Positions 37,459 through 49,196 of a stretch of 59,211 bases of DNA are shown here, piece by piece. Position numbers and translations under genes: made by a program. Numbering within the stretch: position 1 is the stretch's first letter; the number at the start of each line of letters is the position of its first letter. The stretch comes from Aeromonas rivipollensis (GTDB lineage: Bacteria; Pseudomonadota; Gammaproteobacteria; Enterobacterales; Aeromonadaceae), in contig NZ_JAAILA010000034.1 of NCBI RefSeq assembly GCF_010974825.1, positions 1-59,211 of the forward strand. Reading direction: 5' to 3'. Below the pieces are notes generated by a model. That model was not told the origin of the DNA. It saw only the letters and a list, made by a program, of their open reading frames with translations, and searched no databases.

Positions 37459-37483
37459 CCCCGGCCCTGTGCCGGGGTTTTTT
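37459..37483 (+). terminator. Terminator after the DUF2913 gene
   Basis: A 7-bp stem (CCCCGGC / GCCGGGG) with a 5-base loop is followed by six T. Confidence 0.9.
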
Positions 37484-37561
37484 ATGGCTGATCGCCGTAC
37501 AGGCCATGGATGCAGGGTGAGCTGACTCTGATCCAGGATCCGCCGCGACTTGTCGCCTGCG

Positions 37562-38548
37562 CTATGACGCGCCCTGGGGGAGGGGAGACGCCGCGCCGAG
37601 CAATCCCACAGCGCGGGCGGCGATCGCCAGATAATGGGGCGAGCGGGCCTGCTCCCGCCAGCAGCAGTGCACCAGCTTGATCACGTGGTCGTCCAGGCTC
37701 TCGATCGCCCGCGGCAACACCTGTGCCCAAGCCAGCCCAGTTGTATCCGGCCAGTGCTGGGCGTGCTGCGCCGGCGCCCCGACTGTGACATAGGCAGCGG
37801 CCACCGCCTGCCACATCAGGCGCTGCCAGGGAGCTTTCAGCTCATCCGGCAGATGACGGTCGACGATGGTGGCGGCCCGGCTGCCGGTCACCATATGCAA
37901 GACGGTGAAGTTGCCGGTCTGCCAGTAGAGGGGTAGGGCGGCCTCGGCCAGCTGTGCCAGCACATCTTGCCCGTCATCGAGGCTTTGCGGCAGCGACTCC
38001 GGCCAGTGGGGATCCGCCGCCACCTGGCGCAGGCGGGCGCTGATCCAGCCTCCTTCCCAGCGTGACCCCTCCCAATGGGCCGACAGCCCCGCCAGCAGGC
38101 GGGTGACGTCCCGGCAGGGGGCACCCATTCCGGCAGGCAGGATCAGGGCCTTGCACTGCCAGGCGGCCAGCGCCGCCGCCTGCTCCCCCAAGTGGCCGTT
38201 TTCCAGCGCACAGGCGAAACGGATGAGGGGATGAAAGGCGCCTCCCGCCGGGGAGAAACGCTGCGCCAGCAGCTCTTCGAAGCATGGCAACCAGCCCTCT
38301 TCGGCGAATCGGGTCAGCAGTTGCTGGCGCAGTGCCACGAACAGGGTCTCCTCCTCTTCGCCCTGGTTGTCCACTCCGGCTGGCAGGGCTTGAGTGGCCT
38401 GCCAGTGGGTAAAGAAGCGCTGCAACTGCCGGGGGCTGGCCCCCATCTCGTGCAGGGCGTGCAACGCCATGGGACAGTGGTTGGTGGTGCCGCGACCATT
38501 GAGGGCGAAGGCCTGGTTGGCATCGAGCAGAGCGTAGAGATGATCCAT
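37562..38548 (-). CDS. Questin-oxidase-like protein (DUF4243)
   Basis: This 328-residue protein resembles the questin oxidase family, known in fungi for Baeyer-Villiger-type opening of an anthraquinone ring. The family mark NGRGTTNHCPMALHAL is at residues 17-32, followed by GASPRQLQRFF and the pattern HPLIRFACALENGH. The homologous His-rich positions (TGSRA, LVHCCW) lie in the C-terminal half. The bacterial substrate is unknown. It faces soxR across a SoxR-type promoter pointing toward it. The ATG at 38548 has AGGAG 9 bases upstream. I infer a role in dealing with redox-active quinone-like compounds. Confidence 0.72.
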   Translation of the reverse strand: MDHLYALLDANQAFALNGRGTTNHCPMALHALHEMGASPRQLQRFFTHWQATQALPAGVDNQGEEEETLFVALRQQLLTRFAEEGWLPCFEELLAQRFSPAGGAFHPLIRFACALENGHLGEQAAALAAWQCKALILPAGMGAPCRDVTRLLAGLSAHWEGSRWEGGWISARLRQVAADPHWPESLPQSLDDGQDVLAQLAEAALPLYWQTGNFTVLHMVTGSRAATIVDRHLPDELKAPWQRLMWQAVAAAYVTVGAPAQHAQHWPDTTGLAWAQVLPRAIESLDDHVIKLVHCCWREQARSPHYLAIAARAVGLLGAASPLPQGAS

Positions 38549-38581
38549 TAGCGTTTGACTCCTTTTGTCAGGGGAGACAGG

Positions 38582-38612
38582 ATTATGCAAGTTGAAGTTA
38601 ACTTGAGATCAA
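38582..38612 (-). promoter_or_regulatory. SoxR-controlled promoter for the questin-oxidase-like gene
   Basis: On the minus strand -35 TTGATC (38607-38612) and -10 CATAAT (38582-38587) are 19 bases apart, longer than the normal 17 and typical of MerR-family targets. The spacer is centred on AAGTTAACTT (38595-38604). The 18-bp site 38591-38608 is very close to the E. coli SoxR box (CCTCAAGTTAACTTGAGG). Confidence 0.85.
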
Positions 38613-39079
38613 GGATGAGATTGGATCGTAAGTGGCTGGCCATAGGCCAGATAGCCAAACGTGCCGGCGTGAACGCCAGCGCCCTGCGCTTCTACGAGCA
38701 GAAGGGGCTGATCCAGAGCCTGCGCAGCGAAGGCGGCCGACGTCTCTACCCACAGGATGCGCTGCGGCGTATCGCCTTTATCCGGGTGGCGCAAGGGATG
38801 GGCTTAAGCCTCGAAGAGATAGCCGGGGCCCTCAGCGGGTTGCCCGATGGTCGCACGCCGGATCGCCACGACTGGGATCGGATCGCCGGTCAGTGGCAAA
38901 CGCTACTGGACAGCCGCATCGCCGCCCTGCAACTGATGAAGCGCAAGCTCAGCGCCTGCATCGGCTGTGGCTGCCTGTCGCTCGAGCATTGCGCCCTCTA
39001 CAACCCGGGGGACAGTGCCGCAGGCCAGGGGGGCGGCCCTCGTTACTTGCTGGGGGATTTGTCCCCCGTCGATGAATAG
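38585..39079 (+). CDS. soxR: Redox-sensing regulator SoxR
   Basis: This MerR-family activator has a helix-turn-helix (IGQIAKRAGVNASALRFYEQKGLI), a dimerisation helix, and the [2Fe-2S] cluster motif CIGCGCLSLEHC near residues 129-140. Oxidation of the cluster by redox-cycling drugs or superoxide activates target promoters. The start is uncertain. ATG at 38585 has GGGGAG 8 bases upstream (164 residues). ATG at 38615 gives 154 residues, equal to E. coli SoxR, but has no good ribosome site. With the longer start the SoxR box lies inside the coding region. No soxS gene is present, and the divergent gene is the evident target. Confidence 0.92.
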   Translation: MQVEVNLRSRMRLDRKWLAIGQIAKRAGVNASALRFYEQKGLIQSLRSEGGRRLYPQDALRRIAFIRVAQGMGLSLEEIAGALSGLPDGRTPDRHDWDRIAGQWQTLLDSRIAALQLMKRKLSACIGCGCLSLEHCALYNPGDSAAGQGGGPRYLLGDLSPVDE

Positions 39080-39432
39080 CGTGCGGGTGAGCCCCTGATC
39101 CTGGGGCCTCCCGGTGCCTTCGTCTTCTCTCTTTGCTCTTTCTGGTTCCTCTTTTTCTGCCCCTTGCTCTGCCCCTCTGCCAGCGCATCGCCACGTCTGT
39201 TGGCGTTATCCAATATTTCGCTAAATATCCTCGTATTTCATGGTTGGGAGATGAAAGGTCCCGGGATATGTTTTGTCCATGCCGATAGTCAGCCGGATTA
39301 ACCTTCGATATTGCAGTGAAGAATATTAATCGGTCCGCTACGGATTCAGGTTTTAAAAATAACAATTGCATGGCGCCAATCAATATTATTTGGCAAGCGT
39401 TCCAAGTGTTTATAAATATAACGAGGCGGATC
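39080..39432. other. Intergenic region between soxR and the cystine-type transporter
   Basis: A pyrimidine-rich tract (39121-39180) comes first. On the minus strand its end reads as three loose copies of GGGGCAGA, recalling the heptad repeat before glgC. An AT-rich stretch (39300-39420) follows and probably holds the transporter promoter. I see no gene. Confidence 0.5.
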
Positions 39433-40206
39433 ATGAATAAAGTACGCTCCCTATTTTTGCTGGCGGCGCTTCCGCTGGCCCTGATGACCTCGGCCGAGGC
39501 CCAATCCAGCCTCGCCGCCATCCAGAGCGCCGGGGTGATCAAGATAGGGACCGAAGGGGCCTATCCTCCCTTCACCTATCACGACAAGAGCGGCAAGCTG
39601 GTGGGCTTTGATGTGGAGATTGGCGAGCTGATAGCAAGCGGTCTCGGTGTCAAGCCGGAGTTCGTCGAAGGCAAGTGGGACGGGCTCATCGCCGGGGTGG
39701 ATGCCAAGCGCTACGATCTGGTGCTCAACGAAGTGGCCATCACGCCGGAGCGACTGAAAAAATATGATTTTTCAGATCCCTACATCACCTCCAAGGCGGT
39801 GATAGTGGTGCACAGCGACAACGATAGCATCAAGAGTTTCGCGGATCTGAAGGGCAAGAAATCCTCCCAGTCTCTGACCAGCAACTTCGCCCAGCTGGCG
39901 AAGTCATCGGGCGCCGAGGTGGTGGCCACCGAGGGCTTCAACCAGTCCTTGGAGCTGGTGCTGACCGGGCGGGTGGATGCCACCATCAACGACAGTCTCT
40001 CCTTCCTGGACTTCAAGAAGCAGAAACCGGACGCCAGACTGAAGGTGGCGGCCACCGAGGCGAAGGGGGATCAATCCGCCGCCTTGCTGGCCAAGGGGCA
40101 GCCGGAATTGCTGGCCGCCATCAATCAGGCGCTGCGCACCGCCAAGCAGGATGGCAGCTATCAAAAAATATCGGTTAAATATTTTGGCACTGACGTCTCG
40201 CAATAA
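39433..40206 (+). CDS. tcyJ: Cystine-type amino acid ABC transporter, binding protein
   Basis: This 257-residue periplasmic protein has a signal peptide (LFLLAALPLALMTSAEA) and the family 3 binding fold. Segments parallel E. coli TcyJ (FliY): IGTEGAYPPFTYHDKSGKLVGFDVEIGE, KWDGLIAGVDAKRYDLVLNEVAITPERLKKYDFSDPYI, and a final KYFGTDVS. The cystine assignment is by similarity and by its partners. The ATG at 39433 follows GAGG; the longer upstream frame lacks support. It is the first gene of a three-gene uptake operon. Confidence 0.78.
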   Translation: MNKVRSLFLLAALPLALMTSAEAQSSLAAIQSAGVIKIGTEGAYPPFTYHDKSGKLVGFDVEIGELIASGLGVKPEFVEGKWDGLIAGVDAKRYDLVLNEVAITPERLKKYDFSDPYITSKAVIVVHSDNDSIKSFADLKGKKSSQSLTSNFAQLAKSSGAEVVATEGFNQSLELVLTGRVDATINDSLSFLDFKKQKPDARLKVAATEAKGDQSAALLAKGQPELLAAINQALRTAKQDGSYQKISVKYFGTDVSQ

Positions 40207-40242
40207 TATTGCGGCAACATAATAACGACAGAGGTAATTAAC

Positions 40243-40920
40243 GTGCCAGCCTGGTTGCAGTTAATGATCGACTCTTTTTGGCCCCTGCTCAGTGCGGGGC
40301 TTATTTTTACCGTGCCGCTGACCCTGATCACCTTCGTGCTGGGAATATTGCTCGGTTTCCTGGTAGCGCTGGCAAGGTTGTATGGCCCCACTCCGCTGGT
40401 GGCCCTGGTCCGTTTCTATGTCTGGCTTGTTCGGGGCACGCCGCTGCTGGTGCAGCTTTTCCTCATCTTCTACGGCCTGCCGAGCGCCGGCATAGTGCTG
40501 GATGCCTTCACCGCGGCCGTCATCGGCTTTACCCTCAACATCGGCGCCTACAGCTCGGAGATCATCCGTGCCACCCTGGCGGCCATCCCCAAGGGGCAGT
40601 GGGAGGCGGCGCACTCCATCGGCATGAACTGGCCCCAGGCGATGTGGCGGGTGATATTGCCGCAGGCGGCGCGCATCGCAGTACCGCCCCTCTCCAACAC
40701 CTTCATCTCCCTGGTCAAGGACACCTCGCTGGCGGCGGCGGTGACAGTGCCTGAGCTGTTTCAGGCGGCCCAGCGGCTCGCCTCGGTCACCTATGAGCCG
40801 CTCATTCTCTACATAGAGACGGCCTTCATCTATCTGCTGTTCAGCTCAGTGCTCTCCACCCTGCAAGACCGGCTGGAGCGCAGATTGACCCACAAAGAGA
40901 CCCGGGAGGTCGCCTTATGA
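40243..40920 (+). CDS. tcyL: Cystine-type amino acid ABC transporter, permease
   Basis: This 225-residue inner-membrane permease of the HisM/TcyL type has about five helices. RFYVWLVRGTPLLVQLFLIFYGLP, GFTLNIGAYSSEIIRATLAAIPKGQWEAAHSIGM and the ATPase-contact EAA loop are all present, followed by SLVKDTSLAAAVTVPELF. These closely parallel E. coli YecS (TcyL). The start is GTG at 40243 with GAGG 8 bases upstream. Its stop overlaps the ATPase start (ATGA). Confidence 0.85.
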   Translation: MPAWLQLMIDSFWPLLSAGLIFTVPLTLITFVLGILLGFLVALARLYGPTPLVALVRFYVWLVRGTPLLVQLFLIFYGLPSAGIVLDAFTAAVIGFTLNIGAYSSEIIRATLAAIPKGQWEAAHSIGMNWPQAMWRVILPQAARIAVPPLSNTFISLVKDTSLAAAVTVPELFQAAQRLASVTYEPLILYIETAFIYLLFSSVLSTLQDRLERRLTHKETREVAL

Positions 40921-41678
40921 TCCGGTTGAGCAGTATCGAGAAACACTTTGGTGGCAAGCCTGTGCTCAAGGGAATAGGGCTTGCGATGGCGGCGGGCAGC
41001 GTCACCGCCCTGATAGGACCCTCCGGCAGCGGCAAGAGCACACTGCTGCGCTGCGTGAATCTGCTGGAGCGACCGGATGCGGGGCAACTGGTGCTGGGGG
41101 GGAGCGAGCTCGACTTCTCCCATCACCTGTCACGGCAAAGCGTGCTGGCCCTGCGCCAACAGACCGGCATGGTGTTTCAGAACTTCCAGCTGTTCCCCCA
41201 CATGACGGTGCTGGAAAACGTGATGGAGGGACTGGTGACAGTGTTGAAGTGGCCAAAGGAGAAGGCGGAGGCGCGTGGCCTGCAACTGCTCGACAAGGTG
41301 GGGCTCAGGAACAAGGCCGAGGCGGTGCCCGCCACCCTCTCAGGGGGCCAGCAGCAGAGAGTCGCCATCGCCCGTGCCATGGCCCCCGCGCCCAAGGTGC
41401 TGCTCTGTGACGAGCCCACCTCGGCGCTGGATCCCGAGCTGGCCCAGGAGGTGGTGGCCGTGCTGCGCCAGCTGGCCCGGGAAGGCACCACCATGCTGAT
41501 CGCCACCCACGACTTGCGCCTCGCAGCCCAGATAGCGCAGCAGGTGATCTTTCTGGAAGCGGGGGAGGTGGTGGAGGCGGGCAGTGCGCGCCAGATGTTC
41601 ACCACTCCCAAGCGGGCGCGCACCTTCGAATACATCTCCACCCTGACCGAGCGCCTGCCGGAGAGCTGGAGCATCTAG
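40917..41678 (+). CDS. tcyN: Cystine-type amino acid ABC transporter, ATPase
   Basis: This 253-residue ATPase shows Walker A GPSGSGKST, Q-loop VFQNFQLFPHMTVLENV, signature LSGGQQQR, Walker B VLLCDEPTSALDPEL and H-loop ATHDLRLA. It matches the polar amino acid class (TcyN, ArtP, HisP, GlnQ). It overlaps the permease gene by four bases, so the two are translated together. It energises the uptake of the substrate captured by the binding protein. Confidence 0.85.
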   Translation: MIRLSSIEKHFGGKPVLKGIGLAMAAGSVTALIGPSGSGKSTLLRCVNLLERPDAGQLVLGGSELDFSHHLSRQSVLALRQQTGMVFQNFQLFPHMTVLENVMEGLVTVLKWPKEKAEARGLQLLDKVGLRNKAEAVPATLSGGQQQRVAIARAMAPAPKVLLCDEPTSALDPELAQEVVAVLRQLAREGTTMLIATHDLRLAAQIAQQVIFLEAGEVVEAGSARQMFTTPKRARTFEYISTLTERLPESWSI

Positions 41679-41703
41679 CGGCGCTTGCCCGGACGACAGC
41701 CAT

Positions 41704-41739
41704 ATAAAAAAACAGCCCCGCAGATGCGGGGCTGTTTGC
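41704..41739. terminator. Shared terminator between tcyN and gltD
   Basis: An 11-bp stem (AACAGCCCCGC / GCGGGGCTGTT) has a 4-base loop. On the minus strand it is followed by seven T, making it a strong gltBD terminator. The plus direction has only a short T run. Confidence 0.9.
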
Positions 41740-41761
41740 TTGGGGAGGCTTGGATGGCAGC

Positions 41762-43189
<1,428 letters not shown>

Positions 43190-46100
43190 TTATTGCGCCT
43201 GGATTCTGAGTTCTGCACTAGAGCGGCTGGTGTGACCAAGCAGGGACTTGACGTCGCTGGACTTGGGTTTGATCAGCCTGAACTTGGGCACATAGGAGTC
43301 GAAGTTGGCCAGTATCTCCTCGGCGCGCGAGCTGCCTGTCTCATTGAGGTGCGCCGTGATGATGCCGCGCAGGTGCTCCTGATGGATGGCGAGATCCGCC
43401 ACGTCCAGCAGTTCCACCAGCTCGGGGTTGGTGCGCTTGGCAAAGTTGCCGCACTCGTCCAGCACGTAGGCAAAGCCCCCTGTCATGCCCGCCGCGAAGT
43501 TGACCCCGGTGGTACCAAGTATGGTGACGATGCCGCCTGTCATGTATTCACAGCCGTTGTCGCCAATCCCCTCGACCACCGCGAGGGCCCCCGAGTTGCG
43601 AACCGCGAAGCGCTCGCCCGCCGTACCTGCTGCGTAAAGCTTGCCGCCGGTGGCGCCGTAGAGGCAGGTGTTACCTATGATGGCCGCCTCATGGGACTTG
43701 AAGGCCACGCCGACATGGGGTTTGACCACCAGCTTGCCGCCGGTCATCCCCTTGCCCACGTAGTCGTTGGCGTCGCCGGTGAGTATCATCTCGAGGCCGC
43801 CGGCGTTCCAGACGCCGAAGCTCTGGCCTGCGGTACCGTTGAAGTGAACCCGTACCGGATCGGCGGCCATGCCCTGGTTGCCGTGACGCTTGACGATCTC
43901 GCCGGACAGGCGCGCACCCACAGAGCGGTCGGTGTTGCGGATGTCGTAGCGGAACTCGCCACCGCTCATGTTTTCCACCGCCTCCAGCAGGTCGTCCACC
44001 ATCTTGAGGTTGAGCGGCCCCTTGTCGAAAGTCGGGTTGTGTTGCTGGCTGAACAGGCTGGAGCCTGCCGGTGCCACCGGGCTTGCCAGAATGCCGGAGA
44101 GATCCAGCTTGGCCTGACGGGCGGTGAGGCCGGGCAGGGCTTCCAGCAGGTCGGTGCGACCGATGAGGTCGGTGAGCTGGGTGACGCCGAGCTCAGCCAT
44201 CAGCTCCCGGGTCTCTTCGGCGATGAACTTGAAGTAGTTCATCACCATCTCCGGCAGGCCGGTGAAGTGCTCGCGGCGCAGCTTCTCGTCCTGGGTGGCG
44301 ACGCCGGTGGCGCAGTTGTTCAGGTGGCAGATGCGCAGGTATTTGCAGCCGAGCGCCACCATGGGGCCGGTGCCGAAACCGAAGCTCTCGGCGCCGAGGA
44401 TGGCCGCCTTGATGATGTCCAGACCGGTTTTGAGACCGCCATCCACCTGCAGCCGCACCTTGTGGCGCAGGCCGTTGGCCACCAGGGCCTGCTGGGTCTC
44501 GGCCAGCCCCAGCTCCCAGGGGGAGCCGGCGTATTTGACCGAACTCAGCGGGCTGGCACCTGTGCCGCCGTCATAACCGGAGACCGTGATGAAGTCCGCA
44601 TAGGCCTTGGCTACGCCGCAGGCTATGGTGCCGACGCCGGGCTCGGAGACCAGCTTGACCGACACCAGGCAGTCCGGGTTGATCTGCTTGATGTCGAAGA
44701 TGAGCTGGGCCAGATCCTCGATGGAGTAGATGTCGTGGTGCGGCGGCGGGGAGATCAGGGTCACGCCGGGCACGGAATAGCGCAGCTTGGCGATCTGGGC
44801 CGTCACCTTGTCACCGGGCAGTTGGCCGCCTTCGCCGGGCTTGGCGCCCTGGGCCACCTTGATCTGCACCACATCGGCGTTCATCAGGTAGTGCGGGGTG
44901 ACGCCGAAGCGCCCCGAGGCGACCTGCTTGATGCGGGAATTCTTCTCGGTGCCAAAGCGCTTGGGATCTTCACCGCCTTCGCCCGAGTTGCTCTGACCGC
45001 CGAGGCGGTTCATGGCCACCGCCAGCGCCTCGTGCGCCTCAGGGCCCAGCGCGCCTATGGACATGGCGGCGGAGTCGAAGCGGGGGAACAGCTTGGCGGC
45101 GGGCTCAACCTGCTCCAGCGCAACCGGCGTCGTTCCCTGCTTGAGGACGAGCAGATCGCGCAATGTGGCGACGGGGCGCTCGTTCACCAGGCGGGCGTAC
45201 TCCTTGTAATCGGCGTAGTTGCCGGAGCGCACCGCCACTTGCAGGGTCTGCACCACGTCCGGGTTGTAGGTGTGGTACTCGCCGCCGTGGACGAACTTGA
45301 GCAGCCCGCCCTGAGTCAGTGGCTTGCGGCCGAGCCAGGCCTGACGGGCCAGATTGACCTGATCCTGCTGGATGTCGGTGAAATCGGCGCCCTGAATGCG
45401 GCTGGAGACGCCGCGGAAGCAGAGCTCGACCACGGATTTGGACAGACCCACGGCTTCGAACAGCTGGGAGCAGCGGTAGCTTGCCACAGTGCTGATGCCC
45501 ATCTTGGACATCACCTTGTAGAGGCCCTTGTTGATGCCGTTGCGGTAGTTGAGCATGGCCTGGCGCAGGCTCATCTTCAGCACCCCTTCCTCGACCTGTT
45601 TGGCCAGGGTCTCGTAGGCGAGATAGGGATAGATGGCGGTGGCGCCAAAGCCCAGCAGCACGGCGAAGTGGTGCGGGTCGCGCACGCTGGCGGTCTCCAC
45701 CAGGATATTGGCGTCGCAGCGCAGGTTGTTGTCCACCAGGGTGCGTTGCACCGCCCCCACCGCCATGGCGGCCGGAATGGGCAGGGTGTCGGCACTGATG
45801 TCTCTGTCAGACAGCACCAGCAGCACGGTGCCATTGCGGGCCTTGTCGGCCGCGTCGGCACAGAGCCGCTCCAGCGCTGCCTGCAGCCCCTCTTCGGGCT
45901 GATAGTTGAGGCTCAGCACCGCATGGCGGTAGTGTTCCCCTTCCAGCGCCAGCAACTGGTGGAAGTCGGAGTAGAGCAGGATAGGCGACTGGAACAGCAC
46001 CCGGTGGGCGTGGCCGAAGGTCTCGTTGAACACGTTCTGCTCGCGACCTATACAGGTGGCCAGCGACATGACGTGGTTTTCCCGCAGCGGATCGATGGGC

Positions 46101-47647
46101 GGGTTGGTCACCTGGGCGAACATCTGGCGGAAGTAGTCGTACAGGGTACGCTGGCTGGAGGAGAGCACCGCCATCGGGGTGTCATCCCCCATGGAGCCTA
46201 CCGCCTCCTGGCCGTTCTCGCCGAGCACGCGGATGATTTGATCCAGCTCCTCGTAGGAGTAACCGAACAGTTTCTGATAGGTCTTGAGCTGATCGTCAGG
46301 GAGCTCGCGGGCGCCTGTGCTGGCGTCATCCATCTGCTCGAACGGCACCAGTCGCTTGCAGTGCTTGTCCATCCACTGCTTGTAGGTGTGACGACTCTTG
46401 AGATCGTCATCGATCTCGAAGCTGGTCCACACCTTGCCGTTGCTGGTATCCACCACGAACAGCTCGCCCGGGCCGACCCGGCCCTTCTCCAGCACTTCGT
46501 CCGGGGTGTAGTCCCAGGTGCCGACCTCAGACGCGAGGGTGATGAACTTGTCCTTGGTGATGACGTAGCGGGCCGGGCGCAGGCCGTTACGGTCCAGGGC
46601 GCAGGTGGCGTAGCGGCCATCTGTCATGACGATGCCGGCGGGGCCATCCCAGGGCTCCATGTGCATGGAGTTGAAGTCATAGAAGGCGCGCAGGTCGTCA
46701 TCCATGTTCGGGTGTTTTTGCCATGCAGGCGGGATCAGCAGGCGCATGGCGCGGAACAGGTCCATGCCACCGGCCAGGAAGAGATCCAGCATGTTGTCGA
46801 GGCTGGAGGAGTCGGAGCCGGTGGTGTTGACGAAGGGGGCCGCCTCTTGCAAGTCAGGGATCAGCGGAGTGGCGAACTTGTAGCTGCGCGCCTTGGCCCA
46901 CTGGCGGTTGCCGGCGATAGTGTTGATCTCGCCGTTGTGGGCGAGATAACGGAAGGGTTGCGCCAGCGGCCAGCGCGGGCTGGTGTTGGTGGAGAAGCGC
47001 TGGTGGAACACGCAGATGGCGGCCTGCATGCGGATGTCGGCGAGATCCAGATAGAAGCGCGGCAAATCCACCGGCATGCACAGTCCTTTATAGACGGTGA
47101 CCAGGTTGGAGAGGCTGACCACATAGAAGTAGTCGTCGCTGATGCGCTTCTCGATGCGGCGGCGCACTATATAAAGGCGGCGCTCGAGATCCTTGTCGAC
47201 CCAGCCTGGCGGCGCGTTGACAAAGACCTGTTCAATGCTTGGCAGGGACGCCTTGGCGATGGGACCGAGCACATTGGTATCGATGGGCACCTTGCGCCAA
47301 CCGACCAGACTCAGGGTCTCTCTTTCCAGCTCCTCGTCGATGATGTCGCGGGTCTGCTGGGCCAATACGGGGTCCGGGTTCAGGAACAGCATGCCGACCG
47401 CATAGTTGCGGCCCAGGTGCCATCCCTTCTCTTCGGCGACAGCGCGATAGAAGCTGTCCGGTTTTTGCAGCAGCAGACCACAGCCATCGCCGGTCTTGCC
47501 GTCGGCGGAGATGCCGCCGCGGTGCTGCATGCGAGCCAAGGCTGACATCGCGAGACGGACAAGCTTGTGGCTGGCTTCCCCTTCCATGTGGGCCAACAGG
47601 CCGAAGCCACAGTTATCCCTCTCCAGCTTTGGATCATATAGTGACAT
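43190..47647 (-). CDS. gltB: Glutamate synthase large subunit GltB
   Basis: This 1,485-residue subunit has an N-terminal class II glutamine amidotransferase. The catalytic Cys is at residue 13 ([16 protein letters not shown]), exposed after removal of the short propeptide. The FMN domain ([48 protein letters not shown]) carries the Cys cluster of the 3Fe-4S centre ([23 protein letters not shown]). The C-terminal beta-helix shows GxxGG repeats. The ATG at 47647 has GGGAG upstream. gltB-gltD runs toward tcyN; yhcC is divergent, an arrangement also seen in E. coli. Confidence 0.97.
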   Translation of the reverse strand: MSLYDPKLERDNCGFGLLAHMEGEASHKLVRLAMSALARMQHRGGISADGKTGDGCGLLLQKPDSFYRAVAEEKGWHLGRNYAVGMLFLNPDPVLAQQTRDIIDEELERETLSLVGWRKVPIDTNVLGPIAKASLPSIEQVFVNAPPGWVDKDLERRLYIVRRRIEKRISDDYFYVVSLSNLVTVYKGLCMPVDLPRFYLDLADIRMQAAICVFHQRFSTNTSPRWPLAQPFRYLAHNGEINTIAGNRQWAKARSYKFATPLIPDLQEAAPFVNTTGSDSSSLDNMLDLFLAGGMDLFRAMRLLIPPAWQKHPNMDDDLRAFYDFNSMHMEPWDGPAGIVMTDGRYATCALDRNGLRPARYVITKDKFITLASEVGTWDYTPDEVLEKGRVGPGELFVVDTSNGKVWTSFEIDDDLKSRHTYKQWMDKHCKRLVPFEQMDDASTGARELPDDQLKTYQKLFGYSYEELDQIIRVLGENGQEAVGSMGDDTPMAVLSSSQRTLYDYFRQMFAQVTNPPIDPLRENHVMSLATCIGREQNVFNETFGHAHRVLFQSPILLYSDFHQLLALEGEHYRHAVLSLNYQPEEGLQAALERLCADAADKARNGTVLLVLSDRDISADTLPIPAAMAVGAVQRTLVDNNLRCDANILVETASVRDPHHFAVLLGFGATAIYPYLAYETLAKQVEEGVLKMSLRQAMLNYRNGINKGLYKVMSKMGISTVASYRCSQLFEAVGLSKSVVELCFRGVSSRIQGADFTDIQQDQVNLARQAWLGRKPLTQGGLLKFVHGGEYHTYNPDVVQTLQVAVRSGNYADYKEYARLVNERPVATLRDLLVLKQGTTPVALEQVEPAAKLFPRFDSAAMSIGALGPEAHEALAVAMNRLGGQSNSGEGGEDPKRFGTEKNSRIKQVASGRFGVTPHYLMNADVVQIKVAQGAKPGEGGQLPGDKVTAQIAKLRYSVPGVTLISPPPHHDIYSIEDLAQLIFDIKQINPDCLVSVKLVSEPGVGTIACGVAKAYADFITVSGYDGGTGASPLSSVKYAGSPWELGLAETQQALVANGLRHKVRLQVDGGLKTGLDIIKAAILGAESFGFGTGPMVALGCKYLRICHLNNCATGVATQDEKLRREHFTGLPEMVMNYFKFIAEETRELMAELGVTQLTDLIGRTDLLEALPGLTARQAKLDLSGILASPVAPAGSSLFSQQHNPTFDKGPLNLKMVDDLLEAVENMSGGEFRYDIRNTDRSVGARLSGEIVKRHGNQGMAADPVRVHFNGTAGQSFGVWNAGGLEMILTGDANDYVGKGMTGGKLVVKPHVGVAFKSHEAAIIGNTCLYGATGGKLYAAGTAGERFAVRNSGALAVVEGIGDNGCEYMTGGIVTILGTTGVNFAAGMTGGFAYVLDECGNFAKRTNPELVELLDVADLAIHQEHLRGIITAHLNETGSSRAEEILANFDSYVPKFRLIKPKSSDVKSLLGHTSRSSAELRIQAQ

Positions 47648-47749
47648 TGCATTTCTCCCTTGCTCGGCCTTCCATCGCACTGTCATCGACAGACTGCATA
47701 AATTGCGATTGGCTCTTGTGGTTCCGTCCGCCTGAGGTGGCGAATCTCC

Positions 47750-47778
47750 AAACTAATGGGATTTTCGGGCAAGGTCAA
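47750..47778 (-). promoter_or_regulatory. Predicted gltBD promoter
   Basis: On the minus strand TTGACC (47773-47778) and TAGTTT (47750-47755) are 17 bases apart, giving a leader of about 95 bases before the gltB ATG. Confidence 0.55.
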
Positions 47779-48260
47779 TTGGACATCCCGCTTGTTTGCA
47801 ATGTTACACCGCCATAACAAAATGCGGGTTTCAGAGACTCAATCCAGTTTTTGCTATACAAAAGTCCATGAATTTTATTTTTTTAAAGTTGATTAAACTG
47901 ATAATGATGGATTTGGTGGTTGACTGCTTTGCGACGCTGAACTGTAGTAATTTTACCAATTCATCCCGACGGGGGTGGGCGGGGATCACATTTCAGGATC
48001 CTGCGTCTTGCATTTATCCGGATGCGGGCTAAGCGAGATTTTTGCAGTGCTAACAGCCGGTTAGAGGGGAGGCATAGTTCCACTTTTCCCTCTTTGTCGA
48101 AGGTCTGTGGTTTCCAAAAGTAACCTTAAAACCCTGTCTGTGGGTATTTATCGCACGCAATGTGAATATTTATATGGTTTTTGGGGGCGGGACGGCTTGA
48201 TCCAGCTCAGCCTGGCGGGGAGCCTCTGCCAGTACAATGACAGCTCATATCGGAGGTGTC
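47779..48260. other. Remaining gltB-yhcC intergenic region
   Basis: This AT-rich stretch is suited to regulator binding. It holds a TACAAT -10-like box for yhcC at 48233-48238, which lacks a clear -35. In E. coli the gltBD control region binds Lrp and others, but I could not identify specific sites. I see no gene. Confidence 0.45.
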
Positions 48261-49196
48261 ATGCAGTTACACGAACTCATCAATACATTCGGCCAGGATC
48301 TCAAGCAGCGCCACGGCCAGAAGATCCACAAACTCTCCATCCACGGCGCCTTCACCTGCCCGAACCGGGACGGCACCCTGGGCCGCGGTGGCTGCACCTT
48401 CTGCAATGTCTCCTCCTTCGCCGACGAATCGACCCAGCAGCTCTCGGTGGTGCAACAACTGCTGGCGCGCCGGGACGAAGTGACCCGTGCCAAACGCTAT
48501 CTCGCCTACTTTCAGGCCTATACGAGCACCTATGCCGAGGTGGAATACCTGCAACGCATGTATGAGGAGGCGTTGTCGGTCAGCGACATGGTGGGGCTCT
48601 GTGTCGGGACCCGGCCCGATTGCGTGCCGGATGCGGTGCTGGATCTGTTGGCGGGCTATCAGGCCCGTGGCTACGAGGTGTGGCTGGAGCTGGGGCTGCA
48701 AAGTGCAAGCGACAAGACACTGCAGCGCATCAATCGCGGCCACGGTTATGCTGCTTATGAGGATGCGGTAAGACGTGCCCATCGGCGTGGTATCAAGGTC
48801 TGTGCCCATCTGATTGTCGGTCTGCCCGGTGAGGTGCCCATGGATAGCCTCGATACCCTGCATCGCATCGTTGCGACCGGGGTCGAGGGGATCAAGCTGC
48901 ATCCGCTCCACGTGGTGGAGGGGAGCACCCTCGGCAAGGCGTGGCAGGCAGGGCGGCTGGAGGTGCTGACGCTGGAACACTATGTGGAGGCGGCTGTGGC
49001 CATGATCCAGCACACGCCCCCCGAGGTGGTCTATCACCGCATCTCGGCGTCGGCACGCCGTCCGACCCTGCTGGCCCCAGCCTGGTGTGAAAATCGCTGG
49101 ACCGCCATGGCAGAAATTGCCGCTGAACTGACTCGATCAGGCCCCCAGGGGGCTGCCCTGGGCCGACCCTTCTCGCTCGCTCCTTTTAATGAGTGA
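48261..49196 (+). CDS. yhcC: Radical SAM protein YhcC (TIGR01212 type)
   Basis: This 311-residue radical SAM protein has an N-terminal cluster motif TCPNRDGTLGRGGCTFCNV. It lies in the region that resembles Elp3-type radical SAM enzymes. YLAYFQAYTSTYAEVEYLQ, GLCVGTRPDCVPD, ELGLQSASDKTLQRINRGHGY and HLIVGLPGE are family marks. The reaction in bacteria is not settled. The gene sits beside gltB as in E. coli. The ATG at 48261 has GGAGG 4 bases upstream; a longer frame start at 48237 lacks support. Confidence 0.9.
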   Translation: MQLHELINTFGQDLKQRHGQKIHKLSIHGAFTCPNRDGTLGRGGCTFCNVSSFADESTQQLSVVQQLLARRDEVTRAKRYLAYFQAYTSTYAEVEYLQRMYEEALSVSDMVGLCVGTRPDCVPDAVLDLLAGYQARGYEVWLELGLQSASDKTLQRINRGHGYAAYEDAVRRAHRRGIKVCAHLIVGLPGEVPMDSLDTLHRIVATGVEGIKLHPLHVVEGSTLGKAWQAGRLEVLTLEHYVEAAVAMIQHTPPEVVYHRISASARRPTLLAPAWCENRWTAMAEIAAELTRSGPQGAALGRPFSLAPFNE

